The notes under the pieces were generated by a model. That model searched no databases. It worked only from the letters and a program-made list of their open reading frames with translations, and was not told the origin of the DNA. From NCBI GenBank assembly GCA_008828725.1, contig MEHQ01002099.1:572576-636575 (forward strand): a stretch of DNA of 64,000 bases, given 5' to 3'. The first letter of the stretch is position 1, and each line of letters opens with the position of its first letter. The translations under genes and the position numbers were made by a program. The stretch comes from Saccharina japonica. Taxonomy: Eukaryota; Sar; Phaeophyceae; Laminariales; Laminariaceae. Shown in pieces: positions 24,064-36,900 of this stretch.

Positions 24064-27000
24064 GAATGGATCAGTGAGAAATTGCGCCTTTCATGAAAAA
24101 TGAGGAATTCGGTGTGAAAAATGCAGCTCAAATTGGCCGAAATAGCAACATAAGAAAGAGCAATAATCGTTGCCAACAAGAGGAAAGAAACGAGGTCGAT
24201 TCGGAAACGCCGAACGAAATAGGAAACGCGGACGACAGCACTGCCGCTTGTGTTCTGTACAAAAACCCCTGGGCTTGCACAAGTGCACATACGTATGAAA
24301 CGGCAAGAACCCAAACAAGAAGTAGCGTGAACTACGGGTACACCGACATCCCCGCGGCTCACAGCTCACAGCAGTATTTATCATACTGCATTTGTGCCTC
24401 AAGAGCAGGGACAGGCAGGGGAAGGAAGGGTGCCCAAAATGTCCCCTCGTAGCTCGTCATGGGGGCAAAGGGTATACCTGGTACGCGGTATATGATACAC
24501 TCGATGCAGTACATGTGACATGGCACGTCATTGAACAGCAACGTTCATCCGTCATGGGTTCAACAGCTATCTTCACGGGATGCTGAGCTGGTCGACATTC
24601 GAAACTCGAATCGGGCGAAAACTCAGCCGAATGGTTCCGAGGACAAGCTTCTTCGAGTGGCTTCTTCTTGACATTGCCTTGTGTCATTTTGAGCAGCTAT
24701 TATTAGACTGCTGCTGCTGTACTCTGCTCTGTAGATACAACTGTAAAAGTCACTGATCCCACAGCAGAGTTTGGACATCCAGATTTTGGAGGCAGACCAC
24801 ATCATCAGTACGCCTGTGTGTAGACTCTGTATATTGAACTTGTTTGGCCCGCAAATCCGCAAAGCAACATGAGCTCAAACCAACAAGCGGGCGGACAACA
24901 GCAGCCACCCGAGCACCGCCGACTTCGCCCCATGTGCATGCCACACAGCACCAAGAGCTGGGTAGGGGCGAAGCGGAACGAACACGCTGCCTACAACAGA
25001 TCTGGAGCTCAAACACACGTTGGAAGGACTTGACTTTTACAGCAGTAGGTGGCATCGACTCGACTTTGACTTGGTTGACATGTTGCACTTTAGTTGACTT
25101 CACGGGTCCGAAAAAGGCGGAGAGAAAGTATACTCGTAGCTCACCTTGTAGGTCTCTTCTTTCGATGCCTCTCATCTCACGCTGAGCTCTGCCATGAAGG
25201 CTGGAGAAGAAAGGGATATCGCTTGTGTGAGGTACCTCGTACGAAACGGAGCTCATCGTGGTCGGCTGTGCCCTGTGTGTTTCGCGCTGTTGTGTTTGTT
25301 CGCACCTGCAACGATTCAACGAGATTCTGTCCTTCTTGTAGGAACGTATAGGGTTGGAAGGCTTTTTCCCTTTTGAACCGAAACGGCAAAACATTCTACT
25401 TTTATTTTTACGAGTACGAGTACACGTCGACGGTGTACAGCAGCAGTAGGTCACGTCGTTTGGGAGATGCTAACATTTCCGGCGCCTACGCTCCTAGCAT
25501 GAGCAAGCAGCTGTCGAAGTGCAGCTGATTCCCTGAAGAATCCGGCCATTTGCCAGAAGAATTTCACCGAGAAGAGGGAAAACTACAGTACGGTATAACT
25601 CTAGTTCCCTCGTACCTGGTTCCCGTACGTATACGGACTACGTGGTAGTTTTTGTACATATCATACGTGTACGATGTACGAACGGTGTACGGTGTAAAGC
25701 AGTGCACGGTGTACTATACACAGCAGGTGGTGCATACACACAGCAGAGTTTTTCGCCGCCATTGCATTGTTCACAGCAGCAGCAGAAAGTAGTGCTCGTC
25801 TCGTGCTCATATGTTGTAGTGAGAGAGAGAAAAGGTGCCCAACCAATCTCGACCACCTTCTTCTGGGGGGAGGACACAAATTAAAATGTGGAGCCTGTTC
25901 GTACCGAGTACCAGAGGCATACCGCTTGCTGTATATAGACCCTCATACGAACACAATATGTGAACCTCAATACCTAAGTAAAGTGTATGCAACGAACGAC
26001 AAAAAAGGATCATGAACGATCATGTTCCATTTCCCACTATACCAATGGTACAGCCGTATCATCAGGTACGGTAACCGCGCTACTAAACCGAGCGCGTGGG
26101 GGGGACATGGCGTGTCGCTCTTTAATGGCGGTGGTGGAGCCGAAGGCGAAACGCATCATAGGTACTCGTACAGTAGGATGATATCACAGTTAGTTACTGT
26201 ATTCGTAACGTTCCAAAGCGGCAACGAATCGGGGCGAAATGGGGGGATCAGTGAACAATGAATGAAAGGCACGGGATGCGAGTACGTAGTAATACGATCG
26301 TCCTCTTCGGGGCCTGCTTTGAGAACAGGTGACAAAATGAGTTGCTATCCGTTCCTTCTTCTTGGCGATCTCACCGATTATGCCTCAAACACATTCACCA
26401 CTAACTACAGAGTACTATAATCCCAATCAACAAACTGGAGAACTGACTACATTTTACTCCAACACAGTTTCGAGTTAGGACGCGTTGCAGAATCGACACC
26501 GTAGATGGCGAGTAGGCAGATGATGCGAGTGAGCCGGAGGACACGTGCGGGCAAAGGGACGCGGTTGAACACGGGTATGGGGGAAGCTGGAGGAGGGATG
26601 GGTGCACTGTAGTACCGCTACGAATGCATGCTACGATAAAGCGAAATAATAAGGAGTCGACGGTGACATTGGTTAGTACGCGAACAGCGAGAGAGACTGA
26701 AGAACGGTAGGAAGACGTACGTGGACGTGCGAAACCCGCAGATGTTTTAAAAGAACACACTTGGGAGGTGCTATAAACGATGGAGGAGGACAGCCTAGGA
26801 TAGGCGATGGGAGCGTGGGTGATGTGGACCAGGCTGGCGTGAATGCACTCGCTTGCCGACGCTGAGGATGCCGGGGCTTTTCACAAAGAGAGAGCAGATT
26901 GTTTTTGCGACGGTAGCACACCAAAGGAAGGAACTACACTGTCTGCAGAGGGTGAAAATAATAGCATTCTTCTAGGAGGGGGGTGCTAGGCGAGAGAGGG

Positions 27001-28477
27001 GGACGGGAGATTGACGGGACAGATATTCTACAGTAGTAGCCATAACGTCAAAAAGCAAAAGGAGGTGCTCGCGAGGACCACGGTGGGGAGGGGGCGGGGG
27101 CGGGAAGTGGGCGGGGGGGGCACGGAGGAACAGAAGCGGAGCATGGTAGCTGGAGCCGTTAATCATACACCGTAAAAGAACCGAAGCACACGCATGTGAA
27201 GGCAGCAGTGGTGGAGGAGCGAGGGAGATGAAAACAGCGCAGGAAGAAACAACAGCACGACTTTATGATTGAGCGTGTGGCTATCGGTCTGAGCTTCCGT
27301 TTAAATGGTTCAGCTTCGATCCATTGTTAGGGGTGGGCATTGAGACAGGGTCACACAAGGAGGATAGAGGGTGTGTGATCCTCTCCCCAACCCTCCACCC
27401 GCAAAGATATTGTATTTTTTGACAAATGTGGAACAATCACCATAACGTCATGGTTGTGCTCCTTGACACGCAGAAATGTCTACAATGTAATGTGATTGTC
27501 TATACGAGGATGGTACGTAGCGTCTTCTGTTTTGGTCTATCGGCGTTGTCTTACGGGGGTCATCTTGACAACCCGGGTGGGACAGGTGACATATACCACG
27601 CGTCCCCGCCACTCAAAATACTCGTACAATGACACAACTTTTTGTCAAAAGCATCAATCATCTCCAGTACCCTTCTTTCGCAGGCTCGACCTCGCTTCGC
27701 ACGTCGTTCTCGGCTGTTTCTGGTGAAGCGCATGTTCTGGCCATTCACCCCGCGCAGAATGATGCCACCCTTCCGGAAGAGTTATCCGAATAACCAGGCA
27801 ACAACCAGGCATTCCACAAGTTATGTCCGTAAACTGTTTCCGCTGCATTCAGTACGGGCACCACTTACGAGTCGGTAAATGCACAACAGCACACGCCAGG
27901 AGGATACCCCATCCGCAACGTTGCACTACCCACCGCCATTCCACACACCACTCAGAGGGAGACCTAGACTACTATACCTTGTGTCTAACCGTACAGCTAA
28001 CCTTACATCTAAAGCTTGTAAAGGAGCATAAAATCGTCCATCAGCGTAGGCGTACAAACCGGATTCCCACTGCCACCCTACACGCCACGCACAAAAGAGA
28101 CCAACAACCTAACAAAACGACGGGAGTCGTTCCCCAGCGCGGTTGCAAAATTCGTACGTACGTACGTCGTCTTAGACGCCTTAGCCGCAGGCACACATAT
28201 CTTCGCCCTTTCGCTTTCTTTGCTGTACAACCGGTCGCATAAATGGCTTCCTCCTAAAGCAGGGCACCGACCAATCCAGTTCAATGCACTCGTCGCAATC
28301 TGCCCACGCAGAGCGCTTCCGATCACTCCCAAACACCTCGTTTCGTAAGGTACGAGCGAAAAAGAAGCACACCATAAATTGACAGTAGTACTACAGTAGT
28401 ATACCTGGTACACTAGGTACGTGCGATTGCCAAAAAAGCACATACTGTGTTCGTGTCTGGTGCCGCCCATCGCGTAT
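24064..28477. other. Gene-poor stretch, nothing identified
   Basis: About 4.4 kb without a supported exon. Open frames such as 24750-25454 (-) and 27823-28242 (+) lack motifs and splice context. The DNA holds CAGCAG runs, GTACGTACGTACG at 28154 and a purine-rich zone at 26,950-27,250. Confidence 0.5.
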
Positions 28478-31400
28478 CTATCTACCACCCTTCGTCGCTT
28501 CGTTTCGCTCCATGGTCTTCCGTTCTCCTCTTGACGCCTCCGCCGACGCTCGTCTCTGGTTCTGCATGCGCAGACCACTACGAGCGCCGTCGATCCCGCT
28601 GCTAGCTAAGCGCCCCTGCTCGATTTGAGCGGCATACTTAGAGAACGACGCAGTGGCGCCAAACCCTCGTGAAGGAGGTGGGGGGGCATCACCCGCTTCG
28701 GTGCTAAGCTCCGCTGGGCCAAGGAGCGGGGAAACACGAGTCCCAAGATCCGCGTCTTGCTCCGTCAAACCCTGCGAGACACGAGATACGTGCGTGTGTA
28801 GGGTTTGGTTCTTTAGCTCTCTCCTTGCTGACGGGGAAATTATTAAAATGTTAATCTATACCGTTGCGTTTTGCGGGGCCACGATTTGGCCTTGCTGACC
28901 CCTTTCGAACTGCATTAATATTTAAGGGGCCCAACTATACACTCGGAATTAGTGTGAGTTTTATGTTAAGTCCCAAAAGTAAGGGTAAACGATGTACAAA
29001 ACGATAAACGCGATAAAAAGTCATAAACGATGTACAAAACGATAAAAAAAAAAGAAGTGCAAAACGATCAAGGTGCAAATCGCAATCATGGGTGAACCAA
29101 TCGCTTGTGGCGACGCGACGATTGCCCATCTATCACATGCCCCTCCTGGAGCCCGAGATAAACTAGGCTTTACCATGTTTTCAATGCAGCTTACGACGAC
29201 GTCCAAGCCTAATCCTTAATCATGAAGTTTCACGACTATTTGGAAAGAAAAAAATCTAGTTTATCGCACCTTCAGCCGAAGGTCCGCCCTTCTTGCCTCA
29301 GCCTCCTCCTGCCGAGACCGAAACCGCTCCTGCCGCTGCCTCTTCATCGCCTCCAGTTGAGCGATGCTGCCTCTGTCGTCGAAAATGGAACTCGTGACCC
29401 GTCGGAGGGTACCTTCGCTGTCGAAAAAGAAGGACTCCGGGCTCGAAATTTCGTCGATAATGGACTGGAGACCCTTGGCCTGTTGGAACGAAATCAAAAT
29501 GCGGCAGGCGAGTTGCTGATGTGGCGGGCTAACTGATGACGACGGTGGCGCAGGAATACCCTTCTACTTTAGAGCTGTGCCCACTTTTTTGGAGATATTA
29601 TACTCCGAACTATTTGAAATGTGCCATTTTGTTTTGGCCGTTTCTTAACTCCTAAAGACCTGGTCCCACGAATCTGGGGACAAACTACTTAGAATTAGTG
29701 TGGGACATTTTTGTCAGTTCTGAATGGGTTAAGGGGAAAGGGTCAGCGCACCAGTTTTTTGTGGCTTGCCCCGTGGATTTCGCTGGCCGCCACGAAAACG
29801 TAGACCTTGCCGGTGTCCACTTGGATGGTGAAAGTCCTGCTCTTGTCCGGGAGGGGCGTGGCTCGTGCCTGCATGGACTTTGTCGGGAAGTTTTGCTTCG
29901 GGTACCCCGTGTAACAGCTCTGAGGAAACAAAAAGGGGGAACGTTTTCGTGGTGGGCGTAGTTAATCGCCTGTCGCCGTGACATATTATATGTGTTGTAT
30001 GATATGCGATGGAAAGCTAGGCGTGTGAAGATTCTCTTCGTGATGCTACGTATGGTATGCGTTTTTCCTGCGGAAATAAAAAAAAATGCGGGTCTCATTT
30101 TGGACGGAAAGGAAGCAACTTCCGAGTTGTTATGTGTGTTATTTGTTTTTTTTTTGTGTTTTTGTGTGCTTGTGTTTTTTACTTACGACGTGCCTGCTAT
30201 TCCCGACAGCACCGTCGATGCATCAAACGAGCAACGAGTAGGAACAGCAACGAGTCTCACCTTGAGAGCGATAAGAGGAACACTGCCGGATTTGACTTTT
30301 GCCACGCCCCTGCTCCAGCAGAGGCAGTTCAATTTTCCGTTGGGCTTGAGGGTTACCTTGGACAAAGCTCCGTCCTTAGGGCGGTAAAGATGGACCACGA
30401 ACCTGTCAATAGTCGATGGTGGCAAAAACGAGGGCATCGTCTACCAAACTATAAAACTCCGGCTCATGATTTAACAACTCCCACCCGTGGTTGCGAAGCT
30501 CCCTCTTGAACATTTTCGGAAGCTATGTTGCTCACGGATGGCAGGATAAAAGCAGTCTCGTAGCAATACTTCTGGCGAGTGCCTGAAAAGGAAGAAAACG
30601 AATGAACTACCTCCCCCCCACCCCCTCCCCCCAGCACAAACCTCCAAGCGGTTTTGAGTAGGATGCAGCTCACCCTTGATACGACTTGTCAAACACCTCA
30701 CGGCGCTTCACGCTCGGTGTTTTAAGAAATGCCTGCCTGGTCGGTGAAAACCCGACGTGCTTCGTCCCGACATTATGAGAGTACGAAGCTCAGTGGCCAT
30801 ATGACTGCGGCCATGCATGACATGAACACACATCCCCCCTCAAACACAATGGATGCTGAAAGTATTCGATTCCCGTTTTGCCATAGGCTAGCTCTTGCTT
30901 TGACGCGAAGGGAAGACAACACGCACTGATTCCGTGGGAGGGAAGGGCAGAAGTACTACGACAGAGCTCGAAAAGCTACACATACATGACAAAACAAGAT
31001 TTAACAAATTTGGGTCTCACCCATCGTTACGAAGCTCCCTCTTGAACATCTTGTGCTCCCTTTTTATCCCCATGCGGATGGTATGCTGTTCACGGATGGC
31101 AGGTAACGACAGTCTTGTAGCGATGCCTCTGACCAATGCCTGCACACGCACCGCCGCTCTCACCTCACGTTCGCGACGTCTTGCAGTGATCCGTTCCTTG
31201 CGAAAATAGATGGCGAAACAAAAACGTGGAGAAGCATGGTATTTAATGCTGTTTGTACCGCTGTAGAGTTATGGTTCTCACGAAAATTCCTAGAAATTTC
31301 CTCGTCGAAGAACTTGCAATCCGACCTCACTTGGAGTGGTTGCAGGGGGTGGTCTATTTGGTTAATGCATCGAGCACAGAGTAATATCGATGCATCCCAC

Positions 31401-33799
31401 AAACAAACGTTGCCAGTTTTTTACATCGTATACTAACGTTGTAACTTGGAGAAATCGAAGTCGTCCTGTACACTATTCGATGTGTGTCCGTATCATTCGT
31501 GTTTTGCGAAAGTCAGAAAAATGAGACACGTGACAAGACTCCCCTTACTTCACCGGAAGCTTGTCTGCGGCCGGGCACTCAACATCAAATGGCGATACTT
31601 GTGTGTACTCGTACAGGCCTGGTTTTACTTTGCGTACGATCGTGTTAATTACCTTAAACCGCTTGCGCAAAAGCAGCACCGCAAGAGCCTGTTGAATTCG
31701 CTTCACGGCTTCAAATTCGGCGTCGCTGAAGAGCTTTGGCGCCTCAGAAATACTCAAGTCATAGTTCTGCGGGAAGGCGATAAGTGGCACAACGAGCAGG
31801 TCGTCGGGAAGAAGACGCCGAGGAATGTATCTACCGCGGGCTTGGTCACTTGTTTAGTGAGTTTCGAAAGCTCCTCATCATGACGCGAGCAGTGGTTTAG
31901 AAAGATAAACAAACGGCGTCCAAATACGTAGCCAAGCGAGGAGGATTTATTGTCCGTCTGAAAAACACACTGGTACATATATATAAAAGACCATCGACCT
32001 AGGCAGTGTAGACTATTTATGACACCACGACTACACAAGGCAGTATTAATAGTAGTATAGGTATGTATCGACAGCAGTGCGATGTTTAGTGCATGCACTA
32101 CACTATTAATAGTGCTTAGAGCTACGAGTGCGTCCTACTGTTACCTCGTAAACGTACGAAGGGAATATCACCTGCCAATATTTACTGATGTCACCCACGC
32201 CATCTTCAGGCGCTCCCGTGGCAACACAATCGCGGCTTGAATGGTAGTCTACAGGGCGACTGCTTGACCTAATCGCCGGAAAGTTAGCGGAAAGAGAGAG
32301 GTGGAGGGGCAGAAGTACGGCGAAGGAAGAGAACCCCCAGCGCCTCTGAGACGGGCTTGTCGACACGCAAGCGGGTCGCTGCGTTTTGAAAAAACTCAAA
32401 CGCGTAAATAAGTTCAAGTGCACGGACAGACAAAGTTTGCAACCTCAAGACGTCCCTTTGACGGTTTAACGAGGAGCTGCGCCGAAAATAAACTCCAGGG
32501 TGAAAGCACCCGTACAGTAAAATATACACGCACAGACCAAGTTTGTAACATCAAGACATCCGTCTAAATTGAGCAGTACAGCCAGTAACACATCCTCGCC
32601 CACGAAACTATACGGCGTCGTAATAGAGCAAGTACGACAGTAATTGCCTGAACTTGGGGCAGGCAGGCGTAGTTTTTGCCACTTTTACTTTCCAGGTTAA
32701 CTTCAACTCGCAGGAACATTCACATTCAACGATCCTCTGGAAACGCCGTGGTCACACACGTGTCTTCCCTTCTACCAGATGCATGCCTTCGTTTATACGT
32801 ACGACGTATGATGCCTAGGGTTCAGTATTCCCACCGCTCGTCGATTTTCATATAAACTTGCTACCTCACGCTCTCGCGTTTTCGGCGACATGATAAAAGG
32901 GCCTCTCGTCACTATGTAGGCATCGTTCGTATAATGCGTACCATTACCGTACGTATAAATAAACTAGACCCCCGCAGAGGCATCTCTTCGCGTGCAGCGA
33001 ACGTTCGTCTTGCCCACGCGGGTCCGATTCGCAATGTGGACGAACAAGAGGGTGCATTGCATTGTACCTGGTACCACAACGTATGATGCCGTTCGAACGG
33101 CACAGGGTTGCATTGTTGCAAGCTGCGTCCATCAGAAGGGACTTGTCGATACTCGCAGACCACTGCAGGGTACGAGTAGACCGCTGGAGGTCTAAACTAT
33201 TTTATGCTCATATGACTACGATGTACAGCAGTAGGATTCCGAAAGAGCATTTTATTTGGCGAACACACATTTCTTTGTACCCGAGGTATCGTTTCATACG
33301 GCGGTGTCGCGTATTGGCAACTTCCTGCTATCATACACAGCTGTCACAAACACATTGGCGATATCTATCTTTCACTCTTGCTCACCCGAAAATCCCTGCG
33401 AAAGCACCTCGAGTCAACCGCTCGTGCTCGCTGTCGTCATCGTTTTCATGTTGCTTGCTTGATCCCGATGATCCATCGGAATCGCTGAAATACCCCACCT
33501 GGTGCGTAGCGCTTGCCTCCGACCCTCCGTCGTGTGAGTCGTCTCTGCCGCAACGTACATACGTCTCGATCACCGCTGTACTCGCAAACAACGCCATCCG
33601 CGTGACAAGGTTGTTGCAGCACCGCTAACAACATAGATCCCGAAACGAGTGTTTTCATTCTTGATGAGGCGTGGGGAGTGCGCGCGATACGTACGTTGAC
33701 GTAGGGGCTGACGAGGTCGGGAGTCGGGAGGTCGGAAGTCGGATTTCGATCACAAAAATGTTCCGATTCGAAGAAATCGAACGGTTTCGTAAAAGCCAT
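28478..33799 (-). CDS. IQ-motif and PH-domain protein (multi-exon)
   Basis: Exons joined by eye with matching phase: 32268-32172, 31957-31835, 31766-31599, 31196-31021, 30402-30261, 29919-29752, 29479-29270 and 28771-28478 (stop). A likely first exon is 33799-33695 (MAFTKPFDFFESEHFCDRNP..., donor GTACGT), but one or more exons between it and 32268 are not found. Recognisable parts are a helical segment with IQ-like RIQQALAVLLLRKRFK, a clear IQ motif (AAVRVQALVRGIATRL, a calmodulin-binding signature), then a PH-type fold split over three exons: FVVHLYRPKDGALSKVTLK, CLCWSRGVAKVKSGSVPL, SRTFTIQVDTGKVYVFVAAS and the closing helix KKLAKGLQSIIDEI. A basic coiled stretch (MKRQRQERFRSRQEEAEARR) follows. 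This suggests a calcium/calmodulin-responsive membrane or protein adaptor; that role is inference. The join at 31767-31834 is either a 68-nt intron or a frameshift. A family C MITE lies in the 29480-29751 intron. Confidence 0.75.
29649..29728. repeat. MITE family C (piggyBac-like), intronic
   Basis: 80 bp between TTAA at 29645 and TTAA at 29729. Ends are CTCCTAAAGACCTGGTCCCA and TCAGTTCTGAATGGG. It lies in an intron of the IQ-PH gene. Confidence 0.8.
30475..30590 (-). pseudogene. Decayed duplicate of the IQ-motif exon
   Basis: Matches exon 31196-31021 at DNA level: GCTACAAGACTG-like start, CCTGCCATCCGTGA, ATGTTCAAGAGGGAGCTTCG and a donor-like GGGTGGGAG. One extra base near 30548 and a loss in the middle destroy the frame, so only ARSIATRLLLS-type pieces remain. 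It lies in the intron between the intact IQ exon and the first PH exon. Confidence 0.65.
30640..30790 (-). repeat. Dispersed repeat, inverted partner at 54990-55210
   Basis: Shares GGTGAAAACCCGACGTGCTT, CGTCCCGACATT, the CTCACGGCGCTTC segment and TGCATGACATGA with 54990-55210 in opposite orientation. No coding function seen. Confidence 0.7.
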
Positions 33800-33968
33800 T
33801 TGTTTTCATAGGAACTCCATTTTTCTTAAAAAGGGGGGGGAGAGAGGAGAGAGGGATTGCAGGCGGCTGCTAGCTGAACAATCGCTTCGTAGCTGCTTCT
33901 GCAACCCTCTAGTCGCGAACAAACGGCGATACAGCAGTCTTGTCACCATCTACGACAAGGCCCACGCG
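33800..33968. promoter_or_regulatory. Putative bidirectional promoter
   Basis: 169 bp separate the presumed ATG of the IQ-PH gene (33799, -) from that of the YEATS gene (33969, +). It contains an AAAAAGGGGGGGGAGAGAGG tract and no TATA box that I can see. The call depends on both first-exon assignments. Confidence 0.5.
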
Positions 33969-36900
33969 ATGAACCATGCCGGGCCTTCATTGAATCCATC
34001 GAATCAGGTGCCCAAAGTCGAACCAGGCACATCGCTTTCCCTCGGAGCAGAGCAATCGACAAATGGAACGGTGGCTGGAGGTGCAGCTGCAGGAGGCTGG
34101 ACCAACCAGGGACTAGCGACTGGGTTGGGCATGACAATGGGAGGATCAGGCGTGATGGGAGCAGCTTCAAAGCCGCCTCCCCCACTGGAGGCAGTGAAGA
34201 CAAGAAAGAAGGGACTCTCGGTGGGTGCAGCAGCAGTAGATCACCACGGCTGTGAACACACTGCTGCTGCTGCTGCTGCTGCTGCTTGTGCCTGTTGCGG
34301 CGTCTCTATTTTGTTGCTGCAACGAGAACAACCAGACACCGCCATGCCAACCGAGCAAGCTCCTCCGTATGTACATGTTTGCGGTCTCTTTTGGCAATGC
34401 AGGCGGACAGGGTAGCTATGAAGCCTGACGCCGTAGTGCCTCGAGTCCTTCGTGGTTCCTGGACTTGTGCAATTTGTTTACGTACAGCAGCACAGCAGCA
34501 GTAGTTTTCGTATATTCCAGGTTCAGTTTGAATTCAGATCACACCGCGTCTTTTTTCCTGCCACGGGCGCCGTTCAACGTTCAAACACAGTCAAACAAGG
34601 CATGAAGACAACGAGAATGCTGGGCAGGCTGGCCTCCCACGTCCCGCAGCAGTATACATAGTACACAGTTGCTGTGTGCATTCCACCGCAATTTGCATAT
34701 CTCGCTGTCCAATCCAATAACTACGTACCTGGTACCAGGTATGTTGTATTTATCGACTTTGTTGTCGCCAGCTCTCGTGAGGATGGTATTATGGTCATAC
34801 CGGCGGCGGGCACGGGTTATATACTCGTATAAAGGTATCAGACATGACCTAAAACCCAAAAGTCCTACGAGTACTCGTACGTCGTATAATATCGTACGAG
34901 TACTTGCTCAGACTTGCTCGTATGTACATATGTAGGAGTAACCTATTCCCCGTATCGTGTCTGCTAGACACCCTGCAAGGCGACATTATATGCTACTTCC
35001 CGTCTGTTCGCTCATTCTCTTGTTACGCGCCGTACACCTCCAGGTTGCCTGTCCCATCGCCTACGGATCCCTTGCGTTCCTCCTGGAGAGGAAGAAGCAG
35101 AGCGAGTTCGTCACGCACAGATGGACTCGTGAGTGCGCTATGTACCTCTACCTCTACCTGTACTCGCAAAGACTTCGGGCGTGGGGTAGTCGTAGTTGCT
35201 GCCTAATTGGCACCACCGGAAGCATGAGGGAAAGCCCATCCGTGCATACGTAGGTGGAGCGTGTCGCCAGCCTTTTAAACAACATGTACTCTCAAGCACG
35301 CTTGCAATTCCTCCACCGTGTGCCTCGCCTTTTTGTTGTTGTCCTGCGATTAAATGATCCGTGCTTGTCTCCCGCCCGTGTTTTCCCCCGCAGTGTTTGT
35401 GCGAGGGCCTAACGGTGAGGACATATCGTACTTCGTGTCCAAGGTGGTCTTCACGCTGCATCCCAGCTTCGCGGAGGCCACTAGAGGTCAGTCGAAAGGC
35501 AGCAGCAGCAGCAGCAGCAGCAGCGATCGCGTCATTTCTCCGACCGCTCGATCACGGGCAATCTCCACCCCGGTCTGGCTTTCTCGGTTGAATTTGGGCT
35601 GTACGTATGATATGATAGAGAGCCTGAGCGAAGGCGCCCTCTGAAACAGCACCCCTGGCTTCGTTCACCGTGCACATTATTTCGCCCGATTAGCAAACCC
35701 CGCGATATTTTGCTTGCAGTTGTTTCGCATCTCTGATAGATCATCTACAGATGAATCAGATAGATCATCTAGGTCCTAACCTACCGTTATAAGATGCTGC
35801 ACAGGATCTGTATAGTACAGGTCCAACCCAGGAAACATGTCCTATATCATGCAGATTATATGGCTCCCACCCGGCAACAGTTAGATCATACAAATCGTTT
35901 ATACAGATTATACAGATCAGTAACATATGTGCCCTGAATGATCTAGATCGTCAAGTGGGAATCGATGATCTATATGATCTATCTGGTCTATCTGTAGATG
36001 GTCTGCCCGAGGTGTGACTTGCTCGGTGTTTGCTGCATTTGTGGGAGGTTTTGGCTGCGTGGGGTGCACGCTGTGGGGCCGTGCTGGTGGCGTCTGGCCA
36101 CGACGGCCACCCCGCTGTCCCGGTTTTGATTTGTCGAAACTGGCGCCCGTGTTAAAGGGTGCCCGTAACACTCTCTGAGCGCTGCTGAGGAGTGGACCTA
36201 CCCAGTATTGACCATGGCAATGCCGTTATGTAGGGATGTACGCTGCACTAACAATAGGAACGGACAAGGTGTAGAATCGCGGGTGCGACTTTTTTTGGGC
36301 TAAACCGTCTACAGTACAGGACACCTACTGTAATAAGAAACAGGAAATCTGGTCCAGGCTGGATTTCTTATTTGAGAGAGGGTGCTTTCTACACTAATTT
36401 CAAGATAACGACTCCCGAATTTCTTATTTTCCTCCAAATCTCAGCCTGGCTTTCTTGTTAGCCTGTTTCTTGTTAGGTGTCCTGTACTGTATTTCGTTAT
36501 CTACCGGCAGGCGAGGGGCAGTAGTGTTGTTGTGGTTGTTGTTAAGTTGTTGGTGTTGGTGGTGGTGTCGTGTTGGGTTAGTGTTAGTGTCGGTGCGGGT
36601 GTCGGTGTTGGTGGTGACGTTAGTGCTGGTGTTGGTGTTGGTGTTGCCATTGCTATCGTTGCTGTTGTTGTTGCTGTCGGTGTTCTCACATGTATTCATC
36701 GGTGTAGTCGAGTCCACGGTCACAAGATACGGCTCCAATATTTGTGGAGGGAGTGCCATGTGCTGCTGAAGCCAACAGTTACACTTCGGGCGTGTCTTGT
36801 TTTCCGTTCAGATGTTGAAACTTTCTATCGTGCCAGGAGCGGGTCCAGTCTCCTGTAGTGCCTCGCCGCATTTCCACTCGTTGCCTGCGCTGTAGCCTCC

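Noticed and set aside
24750..25454. 234-residue minus-strand frame
   Set aside because: No domain pattern, unusual Cys/Arg clusters, no neighbouring exon.
27823..27900. CFRCIQYGHHLRVGKC as a retroviral-type zinc knuckle
   Set aside because: Spacing does not fit C-x2-C-x4-H-x4-C and no gag-like context is present.
36424..36858. T/N-rich and V-rich open frames on both strands
   Set aside because: Both are translations of the GTTGGTGTTGGTG minisatellite.
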